5,591 bases of DNA from NCBI GenBank assembly GCA_031254555.1, contig JAIRUF010000169.1, positions 1-5,591 on the forward strand. Reading direction: 5' to 3'. Made by a program: the position numbers and the translations under genes. The stretch is from Oscillospiraceae bacterium (GTDB taxonomy: Bacteria > Bacillota > Clostridia > Oscillospirales > Acutalibacteraceae). Under the pieces are notes generated by a model. That model did no database searches. It saw only the letters and a program-made list of their open reading frames with translations, and had not been told where the DNA came from. Position 1 is the first letter of the stretch. Every line of letters begins with the position of its first letter. Positions 5,495 to 5,591 of the stretch are shown one piece after another.

Positions 5495-5525
5495 CACATC
5501 GTCTCCCGGCTTTATATTATAAAAG

Positions 5526-5567
5526 ATAAGGTACCGCAAGCACAAAGCTTATGGTACCTTTATATTT
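5526..5567 (+). terminator. Terminator after the LysM-CAP gene
   Basis: AAGGTACC (5528-5535) pairs with GGTACCTT (5553-5560), and an inner stem AAGC/GCTT (5538-5541, 5547-5550) has a 5-base loop. The stem runs into a T-rich tail (TTTATATTTTAT). It starts 31 bases after the stop codon. The reverse strand is also T-rich beyond the stem, so it may work both ways. Confidence 0.7.
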
Positions 5568-5591
5568 TATCAAATCTATTATCTGTTTTTT

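Overview
The window reads as chromosomal DNA from a low-to-moderate GC, spore-forming member of the Clostridia (Firmicutes). The pointers are GGAGG-type ribosome binding sites, a response regulator with a Spo0A-type DNA-binding domain, clostridial-looking PyrG and NadE sequences, a secreted LysM-CAP protein of the YkwD type, and a very AT-rich spacer. The genus cannot be fixed from sequence alone. All recognisable genes are on the + strand.

Positions 1-2678 hold a nucleotide/cofactor amidation block. It opens with the broken 3' end of a guaA-like gene (GMP synthase). Its last 29 codons read cleanly, but the DNA upstream is out of frame and shortened. Nine bases later comes an intact pyrG (CTP synthase), which overlaps nadE (ammonia-dependent NAD synthetase) by 4 bp. 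GuaA, PyrG and NadE all use ATP to install an amino or amide nitrogen (GMP, CTP, NAD), so this looks like an old guaA-pyrG-nadE operon whose first gene has decayed. PyrG keeps its catalytic residues but differs from the family at several normally conserved motif positions.

Positions 2679-3020 are non-coding. They hold a hairpin with a U-tract only on the - strand, a long bidirectional terminator, and a near-consensus sigma-A promoter (TTGACT, 17 bp, TATAAT). That promoter drives an orphan response regulator with a receiver domain and a Spo0A C-terminal domain (3021-3821, TTG start). No histidine kinase is present in the window.

Positions 3822-4873 are about 1 kb of AT-rich DNA with no convincing gene. 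The stretch is full of perfect inverted repeats, including a 16-bp stem, two 10-bp stems, and an 11-bp terminal repeat that encloses further stems in a branched layout. A structured RNA, or remnants of small non-autonomous elements, are the two leading explanations. This is the least explained part of the window.

Positions 4874-5494 encode a secreted LysM-CAP protein, probably bound to the cell wall or spore envelope, followed by a terminator. It appears to be its own transcription unit.
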